Assembly (NCBI GenBank): GCA_013205415.1
Contig: JABMMY010000143.1
Coordinates: forward strand, 1 to 5,768
Reading direction: 5' to 3'
Length of the DNA stretch: 5,768 bases
Source: Deltaproteobacteria bacterium
GTDB lineage: Bacteria; Bdellovibrionota; FAC87; UBA2466
The notes under the pieces are model-generated. The model did not search any database. It saw only the letters and a list, made by a program, of their open reading frames with translations, and had not been told where the DNA came from. Of this stretch, positions 1 to 5,768 are shown piece by piece (the first letter of the stretch is position 1; each line of letters starts with the position of its first letter). Made by a program: the position numbers and the translations under genes.

Positions 1-262
1 ATTAATAAAGGAAATATTACCTCACGCCATTCATACCGCCGTTAAAGTAGAAAAAATTTCCATGGCGCAGCGGTTATTTCGCCGGGGACGGCGCAATGAA
101 AACGACCCACTATTTGTTTTGAATTTTACCGCCGCAAAAATTCGACATGACCTATCTAGAATGGCTAGGAAGGTCTGGGTCACTACAAAAAAGGACCGCT
201 TTTTACAGGCCCACCTTGATCTTTATCTGGCCTATGTGAACGGGTATGCGGGTCCTCGATAA
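1..262 (+). CDS. C-terminal part of a transposase-like protein (5' truncated by window edge)
   Basis: The reading frame is open from base 2 to the TAA at 260-262, giving 86 residues with no stop, so the gene very likely begins outside the window. The ATG at 62 is internal to this open frame and has no Shine-Dalgarno sequence before it, so it is probably not the start. The fragment is basic and ends with a segment reading KIRHDLSRMARKVWVTTKK, then a leucine- and aromatic-rich helix ending LYLAYVNGY. From memory, this arrangement (an LFRR-type stretch, an LN.TAAK.R.DLSR segment, an R(K)xWxTTKK motif, then an HLDLYxAYxNGY end) recalls the C-terminus of IS1-like or related DDE transposases, where it follows the last catalytic acidic residue. 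No catalytic residues can be checked here because they would lie upstream. No terminal inverted repeat was recognised downstream. It could be the tail of an intact element or a remnant. The family is tentative. Confidence 0.5.
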   Translation, partial: LIKEILPHAIHTAVKVEKISMAQRLFRRGRRNENDPLFVLNFTAAKIRHDLSRMARKVWVTTKKDRFLQAHLDLYLAYVNGYAGPR

Positions 263-465
263 AATTTTTCATTAAAAAATAGACCTGGAAGTTACTAATA
301 CAAGAAGGCTTATAAACTCGCCCTTAGCAGCTCCATTTTCATGAAACAACGACTCCTATTCCCGCACCTTTATGAGGCCGGCCTTACCCATTATTCGGGG
401 CCAGGTATTTATATCTGCGATTCTCATTTGAAGTTACAGAGGTGATGGCTCCTTCAGCTCAGGAA
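263..465. other. Intergenic stretch with no supported gene
   Basis: This stretch lies between two convergent genes, the transposase-like tail and the minus-strand outer-membrane gene. An AT-only inverted repeat sits at 264-280 (ATTTTT, short loop, AAAAAT). A perfect 10-bp palindrome AGGCCGGCCT lies at 375-384. A 34-codon frame from ATG 341 to 445 has no ribosome binding site and no recognisable product. No clear GC-rich intrinsic terminator was seen for either gene. Confidence 0.5.
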
Positions 466-1125
466 CTATTTATTTCGATTTATAAATTCTTTAGCTCTGT
501 CTTCAGTAGTAGCCACAGACTCCCGTTCAGTGGAAAACTGAATCGCTGTGGTTACCATGATTCCGTGGGAATGGGCTGTTGTGGATGTAGCGGTAGTTTT
601 GTACAAATTTATAAGACCATAGTGATATTTAATATTGAAAGCTAAGGTGAAGTCTTTAGTGATGGCTGCCTCATATCCCAATCCTGCTAAAAGACTAGTA
701 TCAAAATCTTTAATGGAGTCTAAATTTGAGGGAGTAGGAAAATTTTGAGTTCCTTTTTGAGTGATAAGATCTCCACCTCCCCCAAAATCAAGAAAAGCTC
801 GACTAGATTGGGTACGATAAAAAGCAAGTCTTCCCAAAAAACGTAGTTGTACGTAATTTAAAACCACTCGGTAATTGCTGGATGGCTCTGAATAACCTTT
901 TCCTACCAAATAACCCCCGGTAAGAAGTGAAAAAACGTCTCCTGGAAAAAACTCCCAGTAAAGCCCCCCCACGGCCCCTAATTTATTGTCTGTATTTGTA
1001 TTTGGAGACACGAGGATATTAGAAATATTAACTCCTCCCTCGATGCCATAGTTGTAATTGAAATCCTCGTCAGATCTACCCACAGAGCAAAGGATAAGAA
1101 TTAGAATGAAAAATAGATGGCGCAT
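466..1125 (-). CDS. PorT-like outer-membrane beta-barrel protein, secreted
   Basis: This 219-residue protein starts with a short basic end (MRH), a hydrophobic core at about residues 4-14 and a likely signal peptidase I site near residue 18 (VGRS followed by DED). The only cysteine, C13, is preceded by leucine rather than a small residue, so a lipoprotein signal is unlikely. The mature part of about 200 residues alternates polar and hydrophobic or aromatic residues in strand-like runs separated by glycine-rich turns, for example GIEGGVNISNI near 27-37, LDFGGGGDL at 112-120 and LAFNIKYHYGLINL at 161-174. This matches the small outer-membrane beta-barrel proteins grouped as PorT-like or OMP_b-brl, usually about eight strands, placed in the outer membrane by the Bam machinery. 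The last strand appears to end at F197 (GIMVTTAIQF), followed by a 22-residue charged tail. The specific function is unknown. The gene stands alone on the minus strand. Its start fits the signal peptide and a TATAAT box 26 bp upstream, although the Shine-Dalgarno sequence is weak. Confidence 0.72.
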   Translation of the reverse strand: MRHLFFILILILCSVGRSDEDFNYNYGIEGGVNISNILVSPNTNTDNKLGAVGGLYWEFFPGDVFSLLTGGYLVGKGYSEPSSNYRVVLNYVQLRFLGRLAFYRTQSSRAFLDFGGGGDLITQKGTQNFPTPSNLDSIKDFDTSLLAGLGYEAAITKDFTLAFNIKYHYGLINLYKTTATSTTAHSHGIMVTTAIQFSTERESVATTEDRAKEFINRNK

Positions 1126-1151
1126 ATAGTTAGACTCATGTTTATTTTTTA

Positions 1152-1157
1152 ATTATA
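1152..1157 (-). promoter_or_regulatory. Candidate -10 box for the outer-membrane barrel gene
   Basis: Read on the minus strand, this is an exact TATAAT. It lies 26 bp before the ATG, implying a leader of roughly 20 bases. A -35 element at the normal distance (around 1174-1180) is poor, and there is no TG extension. The AT-rich background makes a chance match possible. Confidence 0.4.
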
Positions 1158-1201
1158 CCCTGGGAATTCTCATTTGGGGAGGTTAAGAATAGGATTCATG
1201 G

Positions 1202-1230
1202 TTTACATCGCGAACTCTTTCAGCGATTCT
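1202..1230 (+). promoter_or_regulatory. Weak candidate promoter for the DedA-polA pair
   Basis: TTTACA at 1202-1207 matches five of six bases of a sigma70 -35 box. After a 17-bp spacer, GATTCT at 1225-1230 matches only three of six bases of a -10 box. The position, about 34 bp before the DedA ATG, is sensible, but the -10 is too poor for a firm call. It is listed because the pair needs a promoter in this 138-bp divergent gap. Confidence 0.22.
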
Positions 1231-1263
1231 GGCGGCGGAAATAAATAAAAACAGGAGACAATC

Positions 1264-1911
1264 ATGGGCGAATATTTCGGAGCTATCCATCAAATTATCG
1301 ATCTTTTTTTGCATTTGGATGTTCATTTAAGCACCGTCATTCAAAACTATGGCATCTGGACCTACGCGATTCTTTTTATTATTATTTTTTGTGAGACTGG
1401 GCTTGTAGTGGCACCCATTTTACCGGGCGACTCACTTCTTTTTGCTGCGGGTACCTTTGCCGCCAAAGGGGATCTAAGCCCGACTCTTTTAATTCCCCTT
1501 CTTTGTACCGCAGCGATCTTAGGAGATGCTTTGAACTACAGTGTGGGCCGTTACCTAGGCCCCAAAGTTCTCCAGGGCAAATCTGCGATTTTTAAAAAAG
1601 AATATTTAGATAAGACTCAAAGATTTTATGAGCGGTATGGCGGTAAAACTATTATCTTTGCGAGATTTGTTCCGATCATTCGTACCTTTGCCCCTTTTTT
1701 GGCAGGGGTAGGAAAAATGAGGTATTCCTTTTTTGCTATGTATAACGTAGTTGGGGGAATTATTTGGATCGTTCTTTTTGTTTTGGCAGGTCTATTTTTT
1801 GGAAATATTCCTACGGTGAAACACAATTTTACTCTGGTTATTTTGGCTATTATTGTCGTGTCGATTTTGCCAGCCATGATTGAAATAGTCAGATCTAAAC
1901 GTAAGGCGTGA
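1264..1911 (+). CDS. DedA-family integral inner-membrane protein
   Basis: This 215-residue, strongly hydrophobic protein has the marks of the DedA (SNARE-associated, VTT domain) family. Residues 41-65 carry the conserved re-entrant region with E44 (FCETGLVV), the LPGDSLLF motif with D56, and the glycine-rich stretch after it. GDALNYSVGRYLG (residues 87-99) follows, then FARFVPIIRTFAPFLAGVGKM (132-152) with the conserved arginines R134 and R140. Two hydrophobic segments (about 161-180 and 189-206) precede a basic cytoplasmic end, RSKRKA. E. coli YqjA and YghB use the equivalent acidic and arginine residues for proton-dependent function. Some family members recycle undecaprenyl phosphate or other lipids across the inner membrane, so a lipid-carrier or ion-coupled transport role in envelope maintenance is plausible. 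The exact substrate cannot be read from sequence. Length is typical (about 200-220 residues). The start is supported by AGGAGA at 1253-1258, five bases before ATG. polA begins 3 bp after the stop, so the two are probably co-transcribed. Confidence 0.93.
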   Translation: MGEYFGAIHQIIDLFLHLDVHLSTVIQNYGIWTYAILFIIIFCETGLVVAPILPGDSLLFAAGTFAAKGDLSPTLLIPLLCTAAILGDALNYSVGRYLGPKVLQGKSAIFKKEYLDKTQRFYERYGGKTIIFARFVPIIRTFAPFLAGVGKMRYSFFAMYNVVGGIIWIVLFVLAGLFFGNIPTVKHNFTLVILAIIVVSILPAMIEIVRSKRKA

Positions 1912-1914
1912 TAA

Positions 1915-4602
1915 ATGTCAGATAAGAATAAAATTTATATTATTGATGGTAGCTCCTATTTTTTTAGGGCCTACTTTGCGATTCAACACCTTTCTAATTC
2001 AAAAGGATTTCCCACCAACGCCATTTTTGGTTTTATCAACATGCTTTTAAAGGTATTAGATGTCGAAAAACCGCACCTCCTGGTGATTGCTTTTGATACG
2101 GCAAAACCCACCTTCAGAAAAGAGATTTATAAGGATTATAAGAGCAATAGAGAGGCTCCTCCTGAAGATTTAATTATTCAGATTCCTCACATTTTACGTT
2201 CTGTAGACTGTTTTGGGATTAAGCGTTTGGAGATGGAGGGCTATGAGGCTGACGATATTATTGGGACGCTTGCTAAGAGAGCTGAAAAAGAGGGGTATGT
2301 CGTAGAAATTATCACGGGTGACAAAGATCTGATGCAGCTTGTGAATGATAAGGTCACGGTCTACGACACGATGAAGGACAAGCGTTACAACCCGTTAGGA
2401 GTCAAAGAAAAATTTGGTGTGGAGGCTCATCAGGTGGTCGATTTTCTAGGCCTGATGGGTGATGCCTCAGATAATATTCCAGGGGTGACGGGAGTCGGAC
2501 AGAAGACGGCCGCCGATCTTCTTATCCAATTTGGAAGTATGGAAGGGATCTACGAAAATTTAGACAGGATCAAACAGGATAAACGCCGTGAAACCCTACG
2601 AACCGAAAAGGAGATTGCCTATTTAAGTCGCCAGCTCGCAACGGTGAAGTGTGATGTTCCGATAGATTTTAAATGGAGTGAGTGCGAGTACCAGGGTCCC
2701 AATATGGAGGCTCTTAAGGCCTTTTTAGAGGAAATGGACTTACAAAATCTCATGAAGAGATTTGATTTCAAAACCGATAATGCCAAATTTAAAACTGGAA
2801 AATACGAAACGATCAGTTCCAAATCACAATTGGAGGAGCTAATTACCATTTGTGAAAGGGCGGAGTTTATTTCAGTCGATACCGAGACAACATCATTAAC
2901 AATTCATTCTGCCAAACTGGTCGGGATTTCTATCTCCTATGAAGAGGGACAGGCCGCCTATATTCCTGTAGGTCATTTTCCAGTCGGCGCTCCTGAGAGT
3001 TTGGATGTCGGTCAGTTAGAAAATGATTGGGTATTAGAAAGGCTAAAACCACTTTTTGAAAATCCTAAGATAAAAAAAATAGGACAAAACCTAAAGTATG
3101 ATCTGCAGATCCTGAGAAGATGGGGAGCGGAGCTCAAAGGAATTCTCGGAGACACTCTGCTTGAGAGCTACCTTTTAGATCCCGAACAGCCCCATAACTT
3201 GGATGCTTTGGCTTTACGTCATTTAGGACATCAAAATATTAGCTTCGATGAGGTTACCGGAAAGGGTAAAAATCAGATCTCCTTTGCAGAGGTGTCGATT
3301 GAAAAGGCTACACAGTATTCAGGCGAAGATGCCGATGTGACCCTACGAATTCATCATCTCATAAATCCGATGTTGGAGGAGGCGGGCCTTTCAAATCTTT
3401 ATGAGACAATTGAAATTCCATTACTAGAGGTCTTAGCCGACATGGAATACACAGGGATTAAGGTGGATAAAGCCAGTCTTTTGAAGATGGATGAGGCTTT
3501 GACCGAAGATATCAGTAGTGTAGAGGATAAGATTTTTGAATTAGCTCAAGGGGCCTTTAATATTAATTCTCCTAAACAACTATCGGAAGTTTTATTTGTG
3601 AAACTAGGGCTTCCTATCATTCGAAAAACAAAAACCGGAGTTTCTACCGATGAAGGTGTGTTGCAAGAGCTTTCTAGTGATCACCAGATTTGTCAGTGGA
3701 TTTTAAAGTATAGAGAGTTTAATAAACTGAAATCTACCTACGTTCAGGGATTATTGAATCAGATTCACCCAGAAACCCTGAGAGTTCACACCAGTTATAA
3801 TCAAACGGTAACCGCTACCGGAAGACTTTCTAGCTCGCACCCTAACCTTCAAAACATTCCTACTATCGACGATAAACGTTACGATGTGCGCGCCGCCTTT
3901 ATCGCAGCGCCTGGGAAAAAACTTTTGTCGGCCGATTACTCACAGGTTGAACTTAGGGTGCTCGCCGACATGAGTGAGGACAAAGAGCTAATGCGTGCAT
4001 TTCTTCATGACGAAGATGTTCATGAACATACTGCAAGACAAATTTTTAAAACTCAGACCGTTTCATCGGAGCAGAGAAAAGCGGCTAAGACGATTAATTT
4101 TGGTGTCGTCTATGGACAAACGGCCTATGGACTTTCTCAAACTTTAAAAATTTCTCCAGGAGAGGCTAAGTCCTTCATCGATTCCTACTTTGAAACCTAT
4201 AGTGGCGTGAAAAAATTTTTACAGTCCCTCATCGAAGAGGCAAAGCTAAAGGGGTATGTCACCACTCGTCTGGGTCGTAGAAGATTTATTCCAGAGATCA
4301 ATTCTCAAAATAGAATGAGACGAGAGATGGCAGAGCGAACCGCCATCAATAGTCCTATTCAAGGCTCTGCCGCCGACATGATTAAAATTGCCATGTTATC
4401 GACCTATCGAAGACTTAAAACGGAGAATTTGAAAGCACAGATTCTTTTACAGGTGCATGATGAATTGTTATTAGAGGTTCCAGAAAATGAAGAGCAGGCG
4501 GCCAGAAAACTTCTAAGAGAGGAGATGGAGGCTGCAATGCCACTTAAGGTTCCTTTGAAGGTGGACATGGGATGGGGCAGCAGTTGGCGAGAGTGCGAAT
4601 AG
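1915..4602 (+). CDS. polA: DNA polymerase I, full length with 5' nuclease, proofreading and polymerase domains
   Basis: This 895-residue enzyme fills gaps and removes RNA primers in lagging-strand and repair synthesis (E. coli Pol I is 928 residues). The 5' nuclease domain (about 1-285) keeps its metal-binding aspartates: D11, D61, D113 and D114 (EADDIIG), D136 and D138 (TGDKDLMQL), D183 and D186 (MGDASDNIPG), followed by the helix-hairpin-helix GVTGVGQKTA. The 3'-5' exonuclease domain (about 300-490) has D322 and E324 (VDTET), D396 (NLKYD), and Y468 with D472 (YSGEDADVT), matching Klenow D355, E357, D424, Y497 and D501, so proofreading is predicted to be active. The polymerase domain has R637 (TATGRLSS), motif A D674 with E679 (DYSQVELR), motif B R721, K725, F729 and Y733 (RKAAKTINFGVVYG), and motif C H848, D849 and E850 (QVHDELLLEV). 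F729 is the usual residue that discriminates against dideoxynucleotides. No frameshift is seen. The start is the first ATG after the DedA stop. Its Shine-Dalgarno (TAAGG, 1902-1906) is weak and lies inside dedA, suggesting translational coupling. Confidence 0.98.
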   Translation: MSDKNKIYIIDGSSYFFRAYFAIQHLSNSKGFPTNAIFGFINMLLKVLDVEKPHLLVIAFDTAKPTFRKEIYKDYKSNREAPPEDLIIQIPHILRSVDCFGIKRLEMEGYEADDIIGTLAKRAEKEGYVVEIITGDKDLMQLVNDKVTVYDTMKDKRYNPLGVKEKFGVEAHQVVDFLGLMGDASDNIPGVTGVGQKTAADLLIQFGSMEGIYENLDRIKQDKRRETLRTEKEIAYLSRQLATVKCDVPIDFKWSECEYQGPNMEALKAFLEEMDLQNLMKRFDFKTDNAKFKTGKYETISSKSQLEELITICERAEFISVDTETTSLTIHSAKLVGISISYEEGQAAYIPVGHFPVGAPESLDVGQLENDWVLERLKPLFENPKIKKIGQNLKYDLQILRRWGAELKGILGDTLLESYLLDPEQPHNLDALALRHLGHQNISFDEVTGKGKNQISFAEVSIEKATQYSGEDADVTLRIHHLINPMLEEAGLSNLYETIEIPLLEVLADMEYTGIKVDKASLLKMDEALTEDISSVEDKIFELAQGAFNINSPKQLSEVLFVKLGLPIIRKTKTGVSTDEGVLQELSSDHQICQWILKYREFNKLKSTYVQGLLNQIHPETLRVHTSYNQTVTATGRLSSSHPNLQNIPTIDDKRYDVRAAFIAAPGKKLLSADYSQVELRVLADMSEDKELMRAFLHDEDVHEHTARQIFKTQTVSSEQRKAAKTINFGVVYGQTAYGLSQTLKISPGEAKSFIDSYFETYSGVKKFLQSLIEEAKLKGYVTTRLGRRRFIPEINSQNRMRREMAERTAINSPIQGSAADMIKIAMLSTYRRLKTENLKAQILLQVHDELLLEVPENEEQAARKLLREEMEAAMPLKVPLKVDMGWGSSWRECE

Positions 4603-4620
4603 CACTCCTTTGTTATATTT
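4591..4620 (+). terminator. Candidate intrinsic terminator overlapping the polA stop codon
   Basis: A perfect 6-bp inverted repeat, GAGTGC at 4591-4596 and GCACTC at 4602-4607, encloses a 5-base loop. It is followed by a T-rich tract (CTTTGTTATATTT, 4608-4620). The TAG stop (4600-4602) falls in the loop and first base of the right arm. The stem is short with only half GC pairs and the T tract is interrupted, so it may be a weak or partial terminator. Confidence 0.42.
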
Positions 4621-4823
4621 GACGCGAGATAATTTTTTATAAAAGTTTGTTTAAAAATCCTAAGGTTCCCAACCACCTAACGCGGCACACAGTTATTACA
4701 CTCTGCTTAAGACGCGATCCGTAGTGAGACGGGCGTTGACCCTTAATGTAGGGCACATGCTAACATGGCAATATAGGGTGAAGATTCTATTCATTCTTCT
4801 GATTTAAATAGGGGGAGACAACA
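4603..4823. other. Non-coding gap between polA and nrdJ
   Basis: No open frame with a plausible start and product is present. The left half is AT-rich (a run of T then A around 4631-4656). The right half, about 4676-4760, is more GC-balanced and includes a short hairpin candidate CCCT/AGGG at 4740-4753. The heptamer GACGCGA occurs at 4621-4627 and again at 4711-4717. I looked for a cobalamin riboswitch, which could suit a B12-dependent enzyme, and for an NrdR box, and recognised neither. The promoter and ribosome binding site of the next gene lie at its right end. Confidence 0.5.
4736..4766 (+). promoter_or_regulatory. Candidate sigma70-type promoter for nrdJ
   Basis: TTGACC at 4736-4741 matches five of six bases of a -35 box. 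TAACAT at 4761-4766 matches four of six bases of a -10 box and is preceded by TGC, giving an extended -10 (TGCTAACAT). The 19-bp spacer is longer than ideal, which the TG extension may offset. Transcription would start near 4773, giving a leader of about 50 bases. Confidence 0.42.
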
Positions 4824-4826
4824 TTG
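4810..4826 (+). promoter_or_regulatory. Ribosome binding site and TTG start of nrdJ
   Basis: A purine-rich AGGGGGAGA at 4810-4818 contains GGAG (4814-4817), six bases before TTG at 4824-4826. An in-frame TAG at 4809-4811 blocks any longer reading, and the codons between it and TTG (GGG GAG ACA ACA) cannot start. The next in-frame ATG is only at codon 85, well inside the conserved domain. This fixes the start at TTG. Confidence 0.85.
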
Positions 4827-5768
4827 AAAATCGATCGCCATTTTACAAAAAATATCAAATCAAGTTACGACGGAATTGAATTTGAAAAAAGGAGATCTGA
4901 AATTCGCGAGGTGGATGGGCGAGTCGTTTTTTCTCAAGAGGAGGTGGTAGTTCCTTCCACCTGGTCACAGGTGGCGACCGATATTTTGGCACAAAAATAT
5001 TTTAGACGAGCGGGAGTTCCTATAAAGGACACTGAAACAGGCGGTGAGAATGACTGTCGGCAGGTGTTTCATAGGATGGCCGGTTGTTGGACCGATTGGG
5101 GCCGTCGTCATGGTTATTTTACGACTGAAATCGACGCAGAAAATTTTTACACCGAGATTTGTTACATGTTGGCTCACCAAATTGCGGCACCTAATAGTCC
5201 CCAATGGTTTAATACTGGGCTTTACTATGCTTATGGAATCAATGGTCCTGCACAAGGTCATAGTTATGTCGATGCCAAAAGCGGCGAATTAAAATTTTCT
5301 GAAAATGCTTATGAGCATCCTCAGCCTCATGCCTGTTTTATTCAAAGTGTGAATGATGATCTTGTGAATGAGGATGGTGTCATGGATCTGTGGATTCGAG
5401 AGGCGCGTCTTTTTAAATATGGTTCGGGTACCGGAACTAATTTTAGTCGGTTAAGAGGTGAGGGAGAAAAACTTACGGGTGGAGGAAGATCGAGTGGGTT
5501 GATGTCCTTCTTGAAGATTGGAGACAGAGCTGCAGGGGCTATTAAAAGTGGGGGAACCACTCGACGAGCCGCCAAGATGGTCTGCTTAGATCTGGACCAC
5601 CCAGAAATTGAAAAATTTATCGACTGGAAAGCTGCTGAAGAGCAAAAGGTGGCCGCCTTAGTGGCCGGCTCCAAGATGATTAAAGAGCATCTATCCAAGG
5701 TGCTTGCGGCCTGTTTTCAAGACGATAGCATTGAGATCGATCTTGAAAAAAATAAAAATCTTAAAAAA
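4824..5768 (+). CDS. nrdJ: Class II (vitamin B12-dependent) ribonucleoside-diphosphate reductase, N-terminal 315 residues (3' truncated by window edge)
   Basis: This adenosylcobalamin-dependent enzyme reduces ribonucleotides to deoxyribonucleotides without an oxygen-dependent partner subunit, supplying precursors for DNA synthesis in the cytoplasm. The frame runs without a stop to the last base; proteobacterial members are usually far longer, up to about 1,200 residues, so most of the catalytic barrel is missing. Family landmarks are WSQVATDILAQKYFRRAGVP (47-66), APNSPQWFNTGL (122-133), HPQPHACFIQSV (165-176), FKYGSGTGTNFSRLRGEGE (197-215), and the glycine-rich and basic run through SGLMSFLKIGDRAAGAIKSG (224-243) to RRAAKMVCLDLDHPEIEKF (247-265). 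C171 fits the first of the two redox-active cysteines of the active site. The segment joining AGVP to the RQVFHRMAGCW block is short compared with the longer insertion I recall in alphaproteobacterial enzymes. The start is TTG, supported by a strong ribosome binding site and an upstream in-frame stop. It probably has its own promoter, separate from polA. Confidence 0.95.
   Translation, partial: MKIDRHFTKNIKSSYDGIEFEKRRSEIREVDGRVVFSQEEVVVPSTWSQVATDILAQKYFRRAGVPIKDTETGGENDCRQVFHRMAGCWTDWGRRHGYFTTEIDAENFYTEICYMLAHQIAAPNSPQWFNTGLYYAYGINGPAQGHSYVDAKSGELKFSENAYEHPQPHACFIQSVNDDLVNEDGVMDLWIREARLFKYGSGTGTNFSRLRGEGEKLTGGGRSSGLMSFLKIGDRAAGAIKSGGTTRRAAKMVCLDLDHPEIEKFIDWKAAEEQKVAALVAGSKMIKEHLSKVLAACFQDDSIEIDLEKNKNLKK

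Noticed and set aside
264..280. AT-only inverted repeat as terminator of the transposase-like gene
   Set aside because: The stem has no GC pairs and would be very weak; such repeats are common by chance in AT-rich DNA.
375..384. Palindrome AGGCCGGCCT as an operator
   Set aside because: A single copy in a gap between convergent genes, not near a promoter; probably chance.
341..445. 34-codon plus-strand frame starting at ATG 341
   Set aside because: No Shine-Dalgarno sequence, no recognisable product, and a length expected by chance.
442..645. Plus-strand 67-codon frame
   Set aside because: It lies almost wholly antisense to the barrel gene, which has a signal peptide and strand pattern. The frame's own product is a low-complexity serine/cysteine mix with no good ribosome binding site.
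1626..1877. Minus-strand frame of 83 codons inside the DedA gene
   Set aside because: Antisense shadow of a well-supported membrane protein gene.
2619..2849. Minus-strand frame of 76 codons inside polA
   Set aside because: Shadow of a conserved gene, with no independent start signals.
4404..4676. Minus-strand frame of 90 codons across the polA end
   Set aside because: Mostly antisense to polA motif C and the C-terminus; the product is serine-rich with no family resemblance.
4715..4745. Possible cobalamin riboswitch B12 box around AGTGAGACGGGCG
   Set aside because: Only loose similarity to the consensus, and the other conserved riboswitch segments are not visible nearby.
4965..5698. Three frames (4965-5261 minus, 5044-5292 plus, 5342-5698 minus) within the last gene
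   Set aside because: All overlap the NrdJ frame, whose motifs are unambiguous; they appear only because NrdJ starts with TTG.

Overview
The window looks like chromosomal DNA from a moderately AT-rich Gram-negative bacterium. The best guess is a Bdellovibrio-like or other delta-type proteobacterium. The reasons are a signal-peptide-bearing beta-barrel outer-membrane protein, a class II (vitamin B12-dependent) ribonucleotide reductase of the proteobacterial NrdJ type, and a Pol I with all three domains. The taxon is inferred from family resemblance only; no phylogeny was possible.

Layout, left to right. Bases 1-262 hold the 3' end of a plus-strand gene that enters from outside the window and resembles the C-terminus of a small DDE-type transposase. 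Bases 263-465 hold no supported gene. A minus-strand gene at 466-1125 encodes a secreted PorT-like outer-membrane barrel with a short polar tail after its last predicted strand. The 138-bp gap at 1126-1263 is divergent and carries a TATAAT box facing the barrel gene. Then come two tightly packed plus-strand genes: a DedA-family membrane protein (1264-1911) and, after 3 bp, a complete 895-residue DNA polymerase I (1915-4602). A hairpin followed by a T-rich tract overlaps the polA stop codon. About 220 bp of non-coding DNA follow, with a candidate extended -10 promoter. The last gene starts at a TTG at 4824 and runs off the window end. It is the N-terminal 315 residues of a class II ribonucleotide reductase and is easily missed by an ATG-only search.

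Functionally, polA and nrdJ both serve DNA synthesis: NrdJ makes deoxyribonucleotides and Pol I uses them in gap filling and repair. They nevertheless appear to be separate transcription units. The DedA and polA genes probably share a transcript. No CRISPR array, tRNA, rRNA, phage module or defence system is visible. Apart from the transposase remnant this is ordinary housekeeping DNA, and I found no convincing new system.
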